This document shows positions 1-5,114 of a stretch of DNA of 5,114 bases, in pieces. The stretch's first letter is position 1. Every line of letters begins with the position of its first letter. The notes under the pieces are model-generated. The model made no database searches. It had not been told where the DNA came from and saw only the letters and a list, made by a program, of their open reading frames with translations. Location of the stretch: positions 1-5,114 of the forward strand of contig CALBST010000150.1 of assembly GCA_937967425.1 (NCBI GenBank), read 5' to 3'. Position numbers and translations under genes: made by a program. The DNA is from an uncultured Caulobacteraceae bacterium (lineage in GTDB: Bacteria; Pseudomonadota; Alphaproteobacteria; Caulobacterales; TH1-2).

Positions 1-40
1 CCCGTGTGAAGGGAGTGCTCTCCCGCTGAGCTACGCGCCC
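1..40 (-). tRNA. tRNA-Val(CAC), 5' half, cut by the window edge
   Basis: Read on the minus strand from base 40, the sequence folds as the first 40 positions of a tRNA. The acceptor 5' strand is GGGCGCG, followed by T8-A9, D stem GCTC/GAGC around the 7-base loop AGCGGGA, A26, and anticodon stem CTCCC. The anticodon loop is TTCACAC, then GGG begins the other side of the anticodon stem. Positions 34-36 are CAC, which reads the valine codon GUG. The variable region, T arm and acceptor 3' strand lie beyond the window, so their pairing cannot be checked. The D-arm spacing, T33 and the GGG pairing back to CCC support a functional tRNA rather than a chance match. Confidence 0.93.
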
Positions 41-66
41 GAAAGCCAAGCTTCCGAAGGGCGCGG

Positions 67-94
67 ACCATAAGCGCCGGCCCGCCTGCGTCAA
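67..94 (-). promoter_or_regulatory. Candidate sigma70-type promoter of tRNA-Val
   Basis: On the minus strand, TTGACG (94 down to 89) matches the -35 consensus at five of six bases. After a 16-base spacer comes TATGGT (72 down to 67), four of six against TATAAT. Transcription would begin near base 60, about 20 bases before the tRNA 5' end at 40, which is a normal leader for a processed tRNA. It lies back to back with the rightward promoter of the iron operon. The call rests on motif and spacing only. Confidence 0.5.
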
Positions 95-113
95 GCTGCG
101 CGGCATTCGGGGC

Positions 114-142
114 TTGACCTCCCCTGCCTTTGCGGCCTTATT
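114..142 (+). promoter_or_regulatory. Candidate sigma70-type promoter of the iron-uptake operon
   Basis: TTGACC at 114-119 is a good -35 element. With a 17-base spacer the -10 position falls on CTTATT (137-142), only three of six against TATAAT. TATTGC at 139-144 (19-base spacer) is an alternative with three matches. The start of transcription would be near 149-151, inside the 7-3-7 palindrome and about 25 bases before the proposed CTG start codon. A weak -10 overlapped by an operator is a common arrangement for repressed genes. The -35 is convincing; the -10 is uncertain. Confidence 0.42.
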
Positions 143-157
143 GCGAACCGTTCGCAA
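141..157 (+). promoter_or_regulatory. Palindromic operator candidate, possibly a Fur-type iron box
   Basis: The bases TTGCGAA-CCG-TTCGCAA form a perfect 7-bp inverted repeat around a 3-base centre. It overlaps the 3' end of the candidate -10 element and covers the expected transcription start, so a protein bound here would block initiation. The genes downstream form an Fe(III) importer, and such operons are usually repressed by an iron-sensing regulator (Fur, or Irr/RirA in some Alphaproteobacteria). The length and symmetry fit a dimeric repressor and are compatible with a Fur-like site. Fur is an inference from gene context; Irr or another dimeric regulator cannot be excluded. A 3-base loop with a 7-bp stem could also form a small RNA hairpin, but no U tract follows. 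Confidence 0.55.
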
Positions 158-164
158 ATTCACT

Positions 165-170
165 GGGAGG
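165..170 (+). promoter_or_regulatory. Strong Shine-Dalgarno that fixes the CTG start
   Basis: GGGAGG lies five bases before the CTG at 176 and matches the anti-Shine-Dalgarno core well. It is the only strong ribosome binding site in the region upstream of the binding-protein reading frame, and it places the start exactly where the signal peptide begins. The site sits in a short palindrome (165-175, GGGAG-G-CTCCC), so it might be partly masked in the RNA by a four-base stem. Confidence 0.7.
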
Positions 171-175
171 CTCCC

Positions 176-1216
176 CTGTCTTTCAACATCAGCCGCCGCC
201 GCCTCGTAATCGGAGCCTCCGCAACCGCTACACTCGCAGCCTGCAATGCCGGCGGCGGTTCCGACAATTTCGTCAATGTCTATACGGCCCGTCACTACGA
301 CGCCGACCGCGCGCTTTATGCCGGCTTCCAAGAAGCCACCGGCGTCGAGGTTCGCGCGCTGACGGGTAGCGCCGAACAATTGCTCGAACGTCTGCGTGTC
401 GAAGGCGACCAGACCGAAGCGGATCTGTTCATCAGCGCCGATGCCGGCAATCTCTGGCGGGTGAAAGACGCCGGCCTCTTCCAGAATGTCACGACGCCCG
501 CGCTCGAGCAGAACGTGCCAGCGCACCTGCGCGATCCGGACGGCGCATTCTGGGGTTTCACCAAGCGTGCGCGCATTATCGTCTATCGCAAGGATGCGGT
601 GCGCCCTGAAGAAGTCTCGTCGATGGATTCGCTCGGCACGCCGCGCTTCCGCGGCCAGATCGTGATGCGTTCGTCTTCCAACACCTATCAGCTGTCGACA
701 CTGGCGGCGCGCATCGAACGCGAGGGCGCCGAGAATGCGCGCGCTTGGGCGGCGGCGGTCCGCGCTAACTTCGCGCGCGATCCGCAAGGCAGCGACAGCG
801 ATCAGATCAAGGCGGTTGCCGCCGGCGAAGCGCAGGCTTCAGTGTGCAACCACTACTACTATTTCCGCATGATGCGCTCCGAAGACGCCGCAGATCGCGA
901 AGTGATCGAGAAAGTCGGCTTCGTGTTTCCGGACCAGGCGGGCGCGGGTACGCATGTCAACATTTCCGGCGGCGGCGTTACCGCGCACGCCAAGCGCCGC
1001 CAACGCGCCGTGCAATTCCTCGAATATCTGGTGAGCGACGACGCGCAGACGATGCTGGCGCCGCTGAACACCGAATTCCCGATCCGACCTGAAATCGCCC
1101 CCGCGCCCGATCTCGCCGCCGCGGGCCCGTTCAAGGAAGAAAACATCCCGCTCGACGCTTTGGGCCGTCACCAGGCGGAAGCGGCTCGCATCTTCGAAGA
1201 AGTGGGTTGGAGCTAA
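176..1216 (+). CDS. fbpA: Fe(III) ABC transporter substrate-binding lipoprotein (FutA/FbpA class), CTG start
   Basis: Periplasmic receptor that binds Fe(III) and delivers it to the permease encoded next. From CTG 176 the protein has 346 residues. SRRRLVIG (6-13) resembles a Tat motif, followed by a hydrophobic stretch and the lipobox LAAC (20-23), so a membrane-anchored lipoprotein exported folded is likely. The mature part starts with VNVYTARHYDAD (33-44), typical of Fe(III)-binding proteins of the FutA subgroup. Candidate ligand tyrosines are Y41, Y171 (in SSNTYQ) and Y227-Y228 (in NHYYYF); H40 aligns with the histidine ligand of Neisseria FbpA, whose glutamate ligand is not conserved (SADAG replaces it). 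The length fits the family. No ATG, GTG or TTG occurs in frame between the stop at 71-73 and TTG 380; starting at 380 would remove the signal peptide and Y41. CTG with GGGAGG five bases upstream is therefore preferred. The family is sure and the start probable; the symbol follows the Fbp naming. Confidence 0.9.
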   Translation: MSFNISRRRLVIGASATATLAACNAGGGSDNFVNVYTARHYDADRALYAGFQEATGVEVRALTGSAEQLLERLRVEGDQTEADLFISADAGNLWRVKDAGLFQNVTTPALEQNVPAHLRDPDGAFWGFTKRARIIVYRKDAVRPEEVSSMDSLGTPRFRGQIVMRSSSNTYQLSTLAARIEREGAENARAWAAAVRANFARDPQGSDSDQIKAVAAGEAQASVCNHYYYFRMMRSEDAADREVIEKVGFVFPDQAGAGTHVNISGGGVTAHAKRRQRAVQFLEYLVSDDAQTMLAPLNTEFPIRPEIAPAPDLAAAGPFKEENIPLDALGRHQAEAARIFEEVGWS

Positions 1217-1243
1217 GCCAAGTCAGGCTAGAAGCAGCGGCGC

Positions 1244-2821
1244 ATGAGCCTTGCCGCAACACCTGCCCGTTCGGGCGCGCTTCGCATTGATGGCGTAGCC
1301 GCCGCCGCTACGATCGCCACGCTGATCTGCGCGGCGCCAGCGGTCGCGGTGATCGTTCTTTCGCTGACGCGCGACGCGGGCGCCACGTTTGGCGGCGCAC
1401 TCATTCGCGACGGCTTGCTCGGCACGTTCACATTGGTGGTCGCTGGCGGCGCGGGTGCGATCATGTTCGGCGCGACGGCGGCTTGGCTGGTGACGCTGTG
1501 CCGCTTTCCTGGACGCGCCGTATTCGAATGGTTGCTCGTGGTTCCGCTTGCGGCGCCGAGCTACATCCTGGCCTACGCCTATGCGGGCATGACCTGGGCT
1601 GGCGCTTCGCCGTTGCCGGTTCAGGGCTTCTGGGGCGCTGTCTTCATCTATGCGGTCGGGCTCTATCCTTATGTGTACCTCGCGGCGCGAGCCTCTTTCG
1701 CCAGCCAGTCGGCCTGCGCGTTGGAAGCCGCGCGCATGCTCGGCGCTTCACCGGCGCGCGTGTTCTGGCGCGTCGCGCTACCCTTGGCGCGCCCCGGTAT
1801 CGCGGCTGGAGCGGCGCTCGCCTGCATGGAGATCGCCGCTGATTATGGCGCCGCTCAGCATTTCGGTTTGAGCACGCTCTCAACCGCGGTGTTCCGCGCT
1901 TGGTACGCACATGGCGCGCCAGCGCTGGCGCTACAAATATCCGCCGTGCTGCTGGTGGCGGCGATTGTGTTTTTGTTCGTGGAGCGTAGCGCACGCGGAC
2001 GCGCCGCCTATGCAGGCGGCTCATCGCGCTGGCGGCCATTGCCGCGCTACCAACTGAACACTGCCGCCGGACTCTTGGCGGCTGGCTTCTGCACCGCGCT
2101 CATCTTCTTTGGAGCAGTCGCGCCACTGATGTGGCTCGCGCGGCTCGCTGTCATTCACGCGAACGTTCAGGACATCATAGGTCCGTTCGCCAATTCGATG
2201 GTGCTTTCCGCGACCGGCGCGCTCATTACGCTGGCGCTCGCGGCGGCGATCGCGGCTGCGGCGCGCCGCGCGACAACGTCCGTCGGCAAGGCGCCTCTGT
2301 TCGCCGCTGGAATGGGCTACGCGGCGCCCGGCGCGGTGATCGCGCTCGGCGCGCTTTCGCTGTTCGGATTGGCGCGCGAAGCAGGTTGGGTGGGCGGCTT
2401 GGGCGCGGCACTTTCGCTGGCGGCGCTATTCTGGACCTACGCCGCTCGCTTTGCATCGGCGGGTGTCGGCCCGATCGATGCCGGCTTGGCGCGGCTTTCC
2501 AAGGGGCTAGACGCATCCGCGCGCACTTTGGGGGCCGGCTCGTGGCGACGCTTCGTAGAGATCGATCTGCCGATCGCGGCGCCAAGCTTGGCGGCAGCGG
2601 CGCTCATCCTCTTCGTTGAAATCCTCAAGGAACTGCCCGCCACGCTGATCTTGCGGCCGTTCAACTTCGATACGCTCGCCGTCAAAGCTTATTCCTACGC
2701 GAGCGATGAACGCCTGCTCGAGGCGGCGGCGCCATCGCTGCTGATTTTCGTCGCGGGCCTAGCGCCCATCATCATTCTTGCCCGCAGCATTGAGCGCGGC
2801 CGCGCGGGTGTTTCGTCATGA
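1244..2821 (+). CDS. fbpB: Fe(III) ABC transporter permease, two fused membrane domains (FbpB type)
   Basis: Inner-membrane channel of the importer. It has 525 residues, the usual size for FbpB-type permeases, which carry two binding-protein-dependent permease domains in one chain. Hydrophobic segments fill both halves, for example about 17-41, 60-85, 94-114, 131-148 and 226-246, and in the second half 272-300, 318-341, 351-378, 384-400 and 495-513. The first half has a clear EAA loop, EAARMLGAS (161-169) followed by LPLARPGI, which docks the ATPase. The second copy (423-448, ARTLGAG then LPIAAPSL) keeps the central glycine G430 but lacks the glutamate. The stretch EILKELPATLILRPFNFDTL (459-478) is a strong mark of the family. 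The gene begins 27 bases after the fbpA stop, with only a weak ribosome binding site, and its TGA overlaps the next ATG by four bases (ATGA). Translational coupling is therefore likely. Confidence 0.95.
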   Translation: MSLAATPARSGALRIDGVAAAATIATLICAAPAVAVIVLSLTRDAGATFGGALIRDGLLGTFTLVVAGGAGAIMFGATAAWLVTLCRFPGRAVFEWLLVVPLAAPSYILAYAYAGMTWAGASPLPVQGFWGAVFIYAVGLYPYVYLAARASFASQSACALEAARMLGASPARVFWRVALPLARPGIAAGAALACMEIAADYGAAQHFGLSTLSTAVFRAWYAHGAPALALQISAVLLVAAIVFLFVERSARGRAAYAGGSSRWRPLPRYQLNTAAGLLAAGFCTALIFFGAVAPLMWLARLAVIHANVQDIIGPFANSMVLSATGALITLALAAAIAAAARRATTSVGKAPLFAAGMGYAAPGAVIALGALSLFGLAREAGWVGGLGAALSLAALFWTYAARFASAGVGPIDAGLARLSKGLDASARTLGAGSWRRFVEIDLPIAAPSLAAAALILFVEILKELPATLILRPFNFDTLAVKAYSYASDERLLEAAAPSLLIFVAGLAPIIILARSIERGRAGVSS

Positions 2822-3831
2822 GCAGCGTTCAACTTTCCGGCGTTCATCGCAGCTACGGCAAGACACGCGTGCTTGAGGATGTCTCGTTTACCGCGCCCGA
2901 AGGCCAGGTCGTGGCGCTGCTCGGGCCATCGGGCTCGGGAAAGTCAACGATCCTGCGCCTCATCGCTGGCCTCGAACCGCTCGACGCGGGCGAAGTGAGC
3001 ATCGGCGGCGAACGGGTTTCGGCTGCTGGCGTCAACGTTCCGACCGAAGCGCGCCGCGTCGGCATGGTGTTTCAGGACTATTCGCTGTTTCCGCATTTGA
3101 CCGCAGGTGCAAACGTTGCCTTCGGACTCGATAAGCTTGGCCGCGCCGAACGTGACGACGCGTCCCTGAAATGGCTCGACCGCGTTGGCTTGAAGCATCG
3201 CGCTCACGCCTATCCGCATGAACTCTCGGGCGGCGAACAGCAGCGTGTGGCCCTCGCCCGCGCGCTGGCGCCGTCGCCGCGGGCAATCCTGCTCGACGAA
3301 CCTTTCTCCGGCCTCGACGCCGTATTGCGCGCGGAACTGCGCGACACAACGCTCGCCACGCTCGCGGAGGCGCGGACGACGACGCTGTTCGTCACGCACG
3401 ACGCCGAAGACGCGCTGCAAGCAGCGGACCGGCTGGTAATCTTGAAGGCGGGACGTGTCCTGCAGGAAGCGGCGCCGCGCGATGCATACGATCGCCCTGC
3501 TTCACTCGATGCTGCTGCGGCGCTTGGCCCCGTCAATGTTCATGAGGGGCTCGTCACCGATGGCGTGATCGCCACGCCATTCGGCCCTGTGTCTGCCAGC
3601 AGCTTGCTGAACGGTGCGAAAGCCATTGCGGCTGTTCGCGCTGAGGCTTTGACCCTCACGCCAGGCGCCGGCGCACGCGTGCTGGCGGTGCGGCCTCACG
3701 GCGCCCACGATCTCGTCCGATTTGAAGCCGGGGGCGTGACGTGGCGGGCTTTGGTTCCGGCGCGCACGGCCCTTGGCGACACCGTGTCGGTGGCGATTCA
3801 GCCGGCCGGGGCGTTCGCGTTTTCAGCCTGA
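2818..3831 (+). CDS. fbpC: Fe(III) ABC transporter ATP-binding protein (FbpC type)
   Basis: Cytoplasmic ATPase that powers Fe(III) import through the permease, acting as a dimer. Its 337 residues contain every nucleotide-binding element in order: aromatic Y13, Walker A GPSGSGKST (36-44), Q-loop Q86 in VFQDYSLFPHL, signature LSGGEQQR (136-143), Walker B AILLDE (156-161) with catalytic E161, D-loop SGLD (164-167) and switch H194 in VTHD. About 100 residues after the ATPase domain (240-337) look like the TOBE-like regulatory tail of this family, slightly short and divergent. The start codon overlaps the permease stop (ATGA), so the two are probably translated together. The last 34 bases overlap the 3' end of the opposite-strand methyltransferase gene. 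The sequence alone would also fit other Fe(III), spermidine or sulfate-type importers; the two neighbours settle it as iron. Confidence 0.95.
   Translation: MSSVQLSGVHRSYGKTRVLEDVSFTAPEGQVVALLGPSGSGKSTILRLIAGLEPLDAGEVSIGGERVSAAGVNVPTEARRVGMVFQDYSLFPHLTAGANVAFGLDKLGRAERDDASLKWLDRVGLKHRAHAYPHELSGGEQQRVALARALAPSPRAILLDEPFSGLDAVLRAELRDTTLATLAEARTTTLFVTHDAEDALQAADRLVILKAGRVLQEAAPRDAYDRPASLDAAAALGPVNVHEGLVTDGVIATPFGPVSASSLLNGAKAIAAVRAEALTLTPGAGARVLAVRPHGAHDLVRFEAGGVTWRALVPARTALGDTVSVAIQPAGAFAFSA
3798..3831. other. 34-bp tail-to-tail overlap of fbpC and the methyltransferase gene
   Basis: The plus-strand fbpC stop (TGA, 3829-3831) lies beyond the minus-strand methyltransferase stop (TGA read from 3800 down to 3798), so 34 bases code on both strands. 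They encode the last residues of FbpC (QPAGAFAFSA) and of the methyltransferase (DQAENANAPAG). There is no spacer for an independent terminator, and I see no G+C-rich hairpin followed by a T run on either strand around this junction. Transcription of each operon probably ends inside the other gene or by Rho. Confidence 0.9.
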
Positions 3832-4781
3832 TCGTCGGCAGGTTTGCGCAGCACGAAGCGGCGGCGCTCCAGCCGGCGCGTCGCCAGCAATTGCAGCCGC
3901 ATCCGCCAGGCTTCGGCCTCCCAAGCGAGTTCACGCGCGACCGCTACTTCGAGCGCACCGGCGGCCGCCAGTTTCTCACCCAATTGCTTGAACGCAGCGC
4001 GGGCGGTGAACAGGAAGTCGTCCGTCATGTCCTCGTCGGCCTCGAGCTTCAGGCCCGCGTCCACGAAGAACTGCAGTACGTCGCCATGCGCGCGGATTTG
4101 CGGCTCGGCGAAAGATGACGCGAAGGCCGTTGCCAGTTCCGGCGACTTCAGGCCGACATAACATTCCACCACGGCGCAGGCGCCGGGCTTCAGGCACTTC
4201 ATGATTTGCTGCGCCAAGTGCGGCGGGTAACCGCAATAGGCGAAGTCATCGATGCTCAGGAGACCGTCGAAAGCTCCGGGCGTAAACACATGCGCCTCAA
4301 GATCGATGCGCGTGGCGGTGACACGTTCTTCAAGCTTGGCGGCCTGCAAACCGTGTTTGAGCGCGTCGAAGGTTTCTTCGCGCCATTCGAAGACTTCGAT
4401 TTTGCCAGGGTGGGCGGCGGCGACAGCCTCCATTGGGCCGGCGAGGCCAGGCCCCAGAACGGCGAGGACACCCTCCGGCGCCAAGCCGATGCGCGCCGGC
4501 TCCAGTTTGTCGGCGGTCGCGTCGCCAGGCCGAACCCGATTGTCGCCCCAAAGCAAAGCGAGCGCTTGGAGGCGGGCCGGAAGCTCGTAGACGGGCGCGT
4601 CGAACAGCTCGTCCTCGGCGGCGGCGGCGGCATCGTTCGCGGCCGGTTCGGCGGCGAGCTTTGCCTCAATCTCGGCGATGGCCGCTTCTTCGTCGAAGGC
4701 CTCGCCTTCCCACCACGCACGCAACTTCGCGCGCGCGAGCGCGACGCTTTTCTTATCGAAGAGAGCCTTTTTGGCCGCCAT
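3798..4781 (-). CDS. Class I SAM-dependent methyltransferase-like protein, divergent
   Basis: 327 residues. The N-terminal region (1-62) is charged and alanine-rich, with RAWWEGEAFDEE (21-32), and resembles no domain I know. A Rossmann-like methyltransferase core follows from about residue 65 to 260. It has a glycine-rich loop VLAVLGPGLAGP (105-116) in the place of motif I, a strand ending in acidic residues IEVFEW (128-133) where the ribose-binding acid is expected, FDGLLSIDDFAY (171-182) as the motif IV region, and LKPGACAVVECYVG (197-210) after the following helix. The usual acidic residue of motif I (VLDLGCGTG) is absent, so SAM binding is likely but not certain, and the substrate is unknown. 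The tail is basic (RRLERRRFVLRK, 302-313). The gene starts 27 bases after the hydrolase stop and is probably cotranscribed with it; no clear Shine-Dalgarno precedes the ATG. Its last 34 bases lie inside the 3' end of fbpC. Confidence 0.8.
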   Translation of the reverse strand: MAAKKALFDKKSVALARAKLRAWWEGEAFDEEAAIAEIEAKLAAEPAANDAAAAAEDELFDAPVYELPARLQALALLWGDNRVRPGDATADKLEPARIGLAPEGVLAVLGPGLAGPMEAVAAAHPGKIEVFEWREETFDALKHGLQAAKLEERVTATRIDLEAHVFTPGAFDGLLSIDDFAYCGYPPHLAQQIMKCLKPGACAVVECYVGLKSPELATAFASSFAEPQIRAHGDVLQFFVDAGLKLEADEDMTDDFLFTARAAFKQLGEKLAAAGALEVAVARELAWEAEAWRMRLQLLATRRLERRRFVLRKPADDQAENANAPAG

Positions 4782-4808
4782 AGCGTTGGCGAGGGTAACG
4801 CAATCCCG

Positions 4809-5114
4809 TTAACGATTTGCTTGGACCAGAGGTAAAAGCGGCGGCGCCTGGGAGGGCAGCGGCGCCTCTGCATCCTCTATAAACGCCAGGATATCAGCGT
4901 AAACGACCTCGCGCTGAAGATCGCGCAGGAGCCAGTGCCAGCCGTTCTCGTAGAGCGCGGTGCGGGCGGTGCGGGGCAACCTGCGAGCGGCGGCGATAGC
5001 CGAATTGCGCGGGATAATTTGATCGTGCGCGCCATAGAGAAAGAGCACGTCGCCATCGAGATTGGCCGCGCGCTCGGAAGCCGTCTCCATCAGCCCGACG
5101 AGGCCATAGACGGC
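4809..5114 (-). CDS. Alpha/beta hydrolase (lysophospholipase-like), C-terminal part, cut by the window edge
   Basis: The frame is open from the right edge to TAA at 4811-4809, giving 101 visible residues; the ATG at 5090 is internal because the frame continues upstream without a stop. The fragment holds the second half of an alpha/beta hydrolase catalytic site. VLFLYGAHDQIIP (fragment residues 23-35) is the strand and turn carrying the acid, D31, and ENGWHWLLRD (56-65) carries the catalytic histidine, H60. The pattern LM..A....... LYG..D.IIP with W-H-W-L-L-R-D resembles the lysophospholipase/monoacylglycerol lipase group (PldB-like). The nucleophile serine region is outside the window, so activity cannot be judged. 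A proline-rich tail (SQAPPLLPLVQANR) ends the protein. It lies upstream of the methyltransferase gene, 27 bases apart, suggesting one transcript. Confidence 0.85.
   Translation of the reverse strand, partial: AVYGLVGLMETASERAANLDGDVLFLYGAHDQIIPRNSAIAAARRLPRTARTALYENGWHWLLRDLQREVVYADILAFIEDAEAPLPSQAPPLLPLVQANR

Noticed and set aside
141..157. Palindrome as an intrinsic terminator of upstream transcription
   Set aside because: No T run follows on either strand, and the location between a -10 element and a ribosome binding site fits an operator better.
130..369. 79-codon plus-strand frame starting in the leader
   Set aside because: The translation is Arg/Pro-rich and low in complexity, and it overlaps the signal peptide of the binding protein in another frame.
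380..382. TTG at 380 as start of the binding protein
   Set aside because: It would drop the RR motif, lipobox and RHY iron motif that are encoded in frame just upstream, and no Shine-Dalgarno precedes it.
2944..3420. 158-codon open frame antisense to fbpC
   Set aside because: The opposite strand encodes an intact ATPase with all motifs, and this frame has no domain or ribosome binding site support.
4206..4835. 209-codon open frame on the plus strand
   Set aside because: It lies antisense to the methyltransferase gene in G+C-rich DNA, has no recognisable domain, and is explained by codon bias of the real gene.
4256..4873. 205-codon open frame on the minus strand
   Set aside because: It overlaps the methyltransferase gene and the end of the hydrolase gene in another frame. 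Its product is rich in Arg, Pro and Ser with no domain, typical of a shadow frame.
5088..5090. ATG at 5090 as the hydrolase start
   Set aside because: The frame remains open to the window edge, and the visible part is only the C-terminal half of a hydrolase, so this Met is internal.

Overview
The window reads as part of an alphaproteobacterial chromosome. It is G+C-rich with G/C-biased third positions, and the tRNA-Val half at the left edge has an alphaproteobacterial look. The gene content also fits, with an iron ABC operon facing a methyltransferase and a lysophospholipase-like hydrolase. A Caulobacterales or Hyphomonadaceae-like source is a guess from style and cannot be proven from this sequence alone.

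Layout: bases 1-40 hold the 5' half of a tRNA-Val(CAC) gene on the minus strand, cut by the window edge. Bases 41-175 are a divergent control region. It has a leftward promoter for the tRNA, a rightward promoter for the iron operon, and a perfect 7-3-7 inverted repeat (141-157) at the expected transcription start of the operon, which is a good candidate operator, plausibly for Fur. Bases 176-3831 hold three plus-strand genes: a Tat-type lipoprotein Fe(III)-binding protein, a two-domain FbpB-type permease and an FbpC-type ATPase. Together they make a complete Fe(III) importer of the Fbp/Fut/Afu class. The binding protein captures Fe(III) with tyrosines in the periplasm, the permease passes it through the inner membrane and the ATPase drives transport. 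No outer-membrane receptor gene is in view.

Bases 3798-5114 run on the minus strand. A divergent class I methyltransferase-fold protein lies 27 bp downstream of the 3' end of an alpha/beta hydrolase gene, which is cut by the right edge. The methyltransferase gene and fbpC converge and overlap tail to tail by 34 bp, leaving no intergenic terminator space.

The most useful annotation point is the start of the binding-protein gene. No ATG, GTG or TTG lies in frame between the upstream stop (71-73) and a TTG at 380, yet the reading frame from a CTG at 176 encodes a full signal peptide with RR motif and lipobox behind a strong Shine-Dalgarno sequence. Calling it from 380 would lose the signal peptide and the first iron ligands. 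I see no mobile element, CRISPR array or clearly new multi-gene system here.
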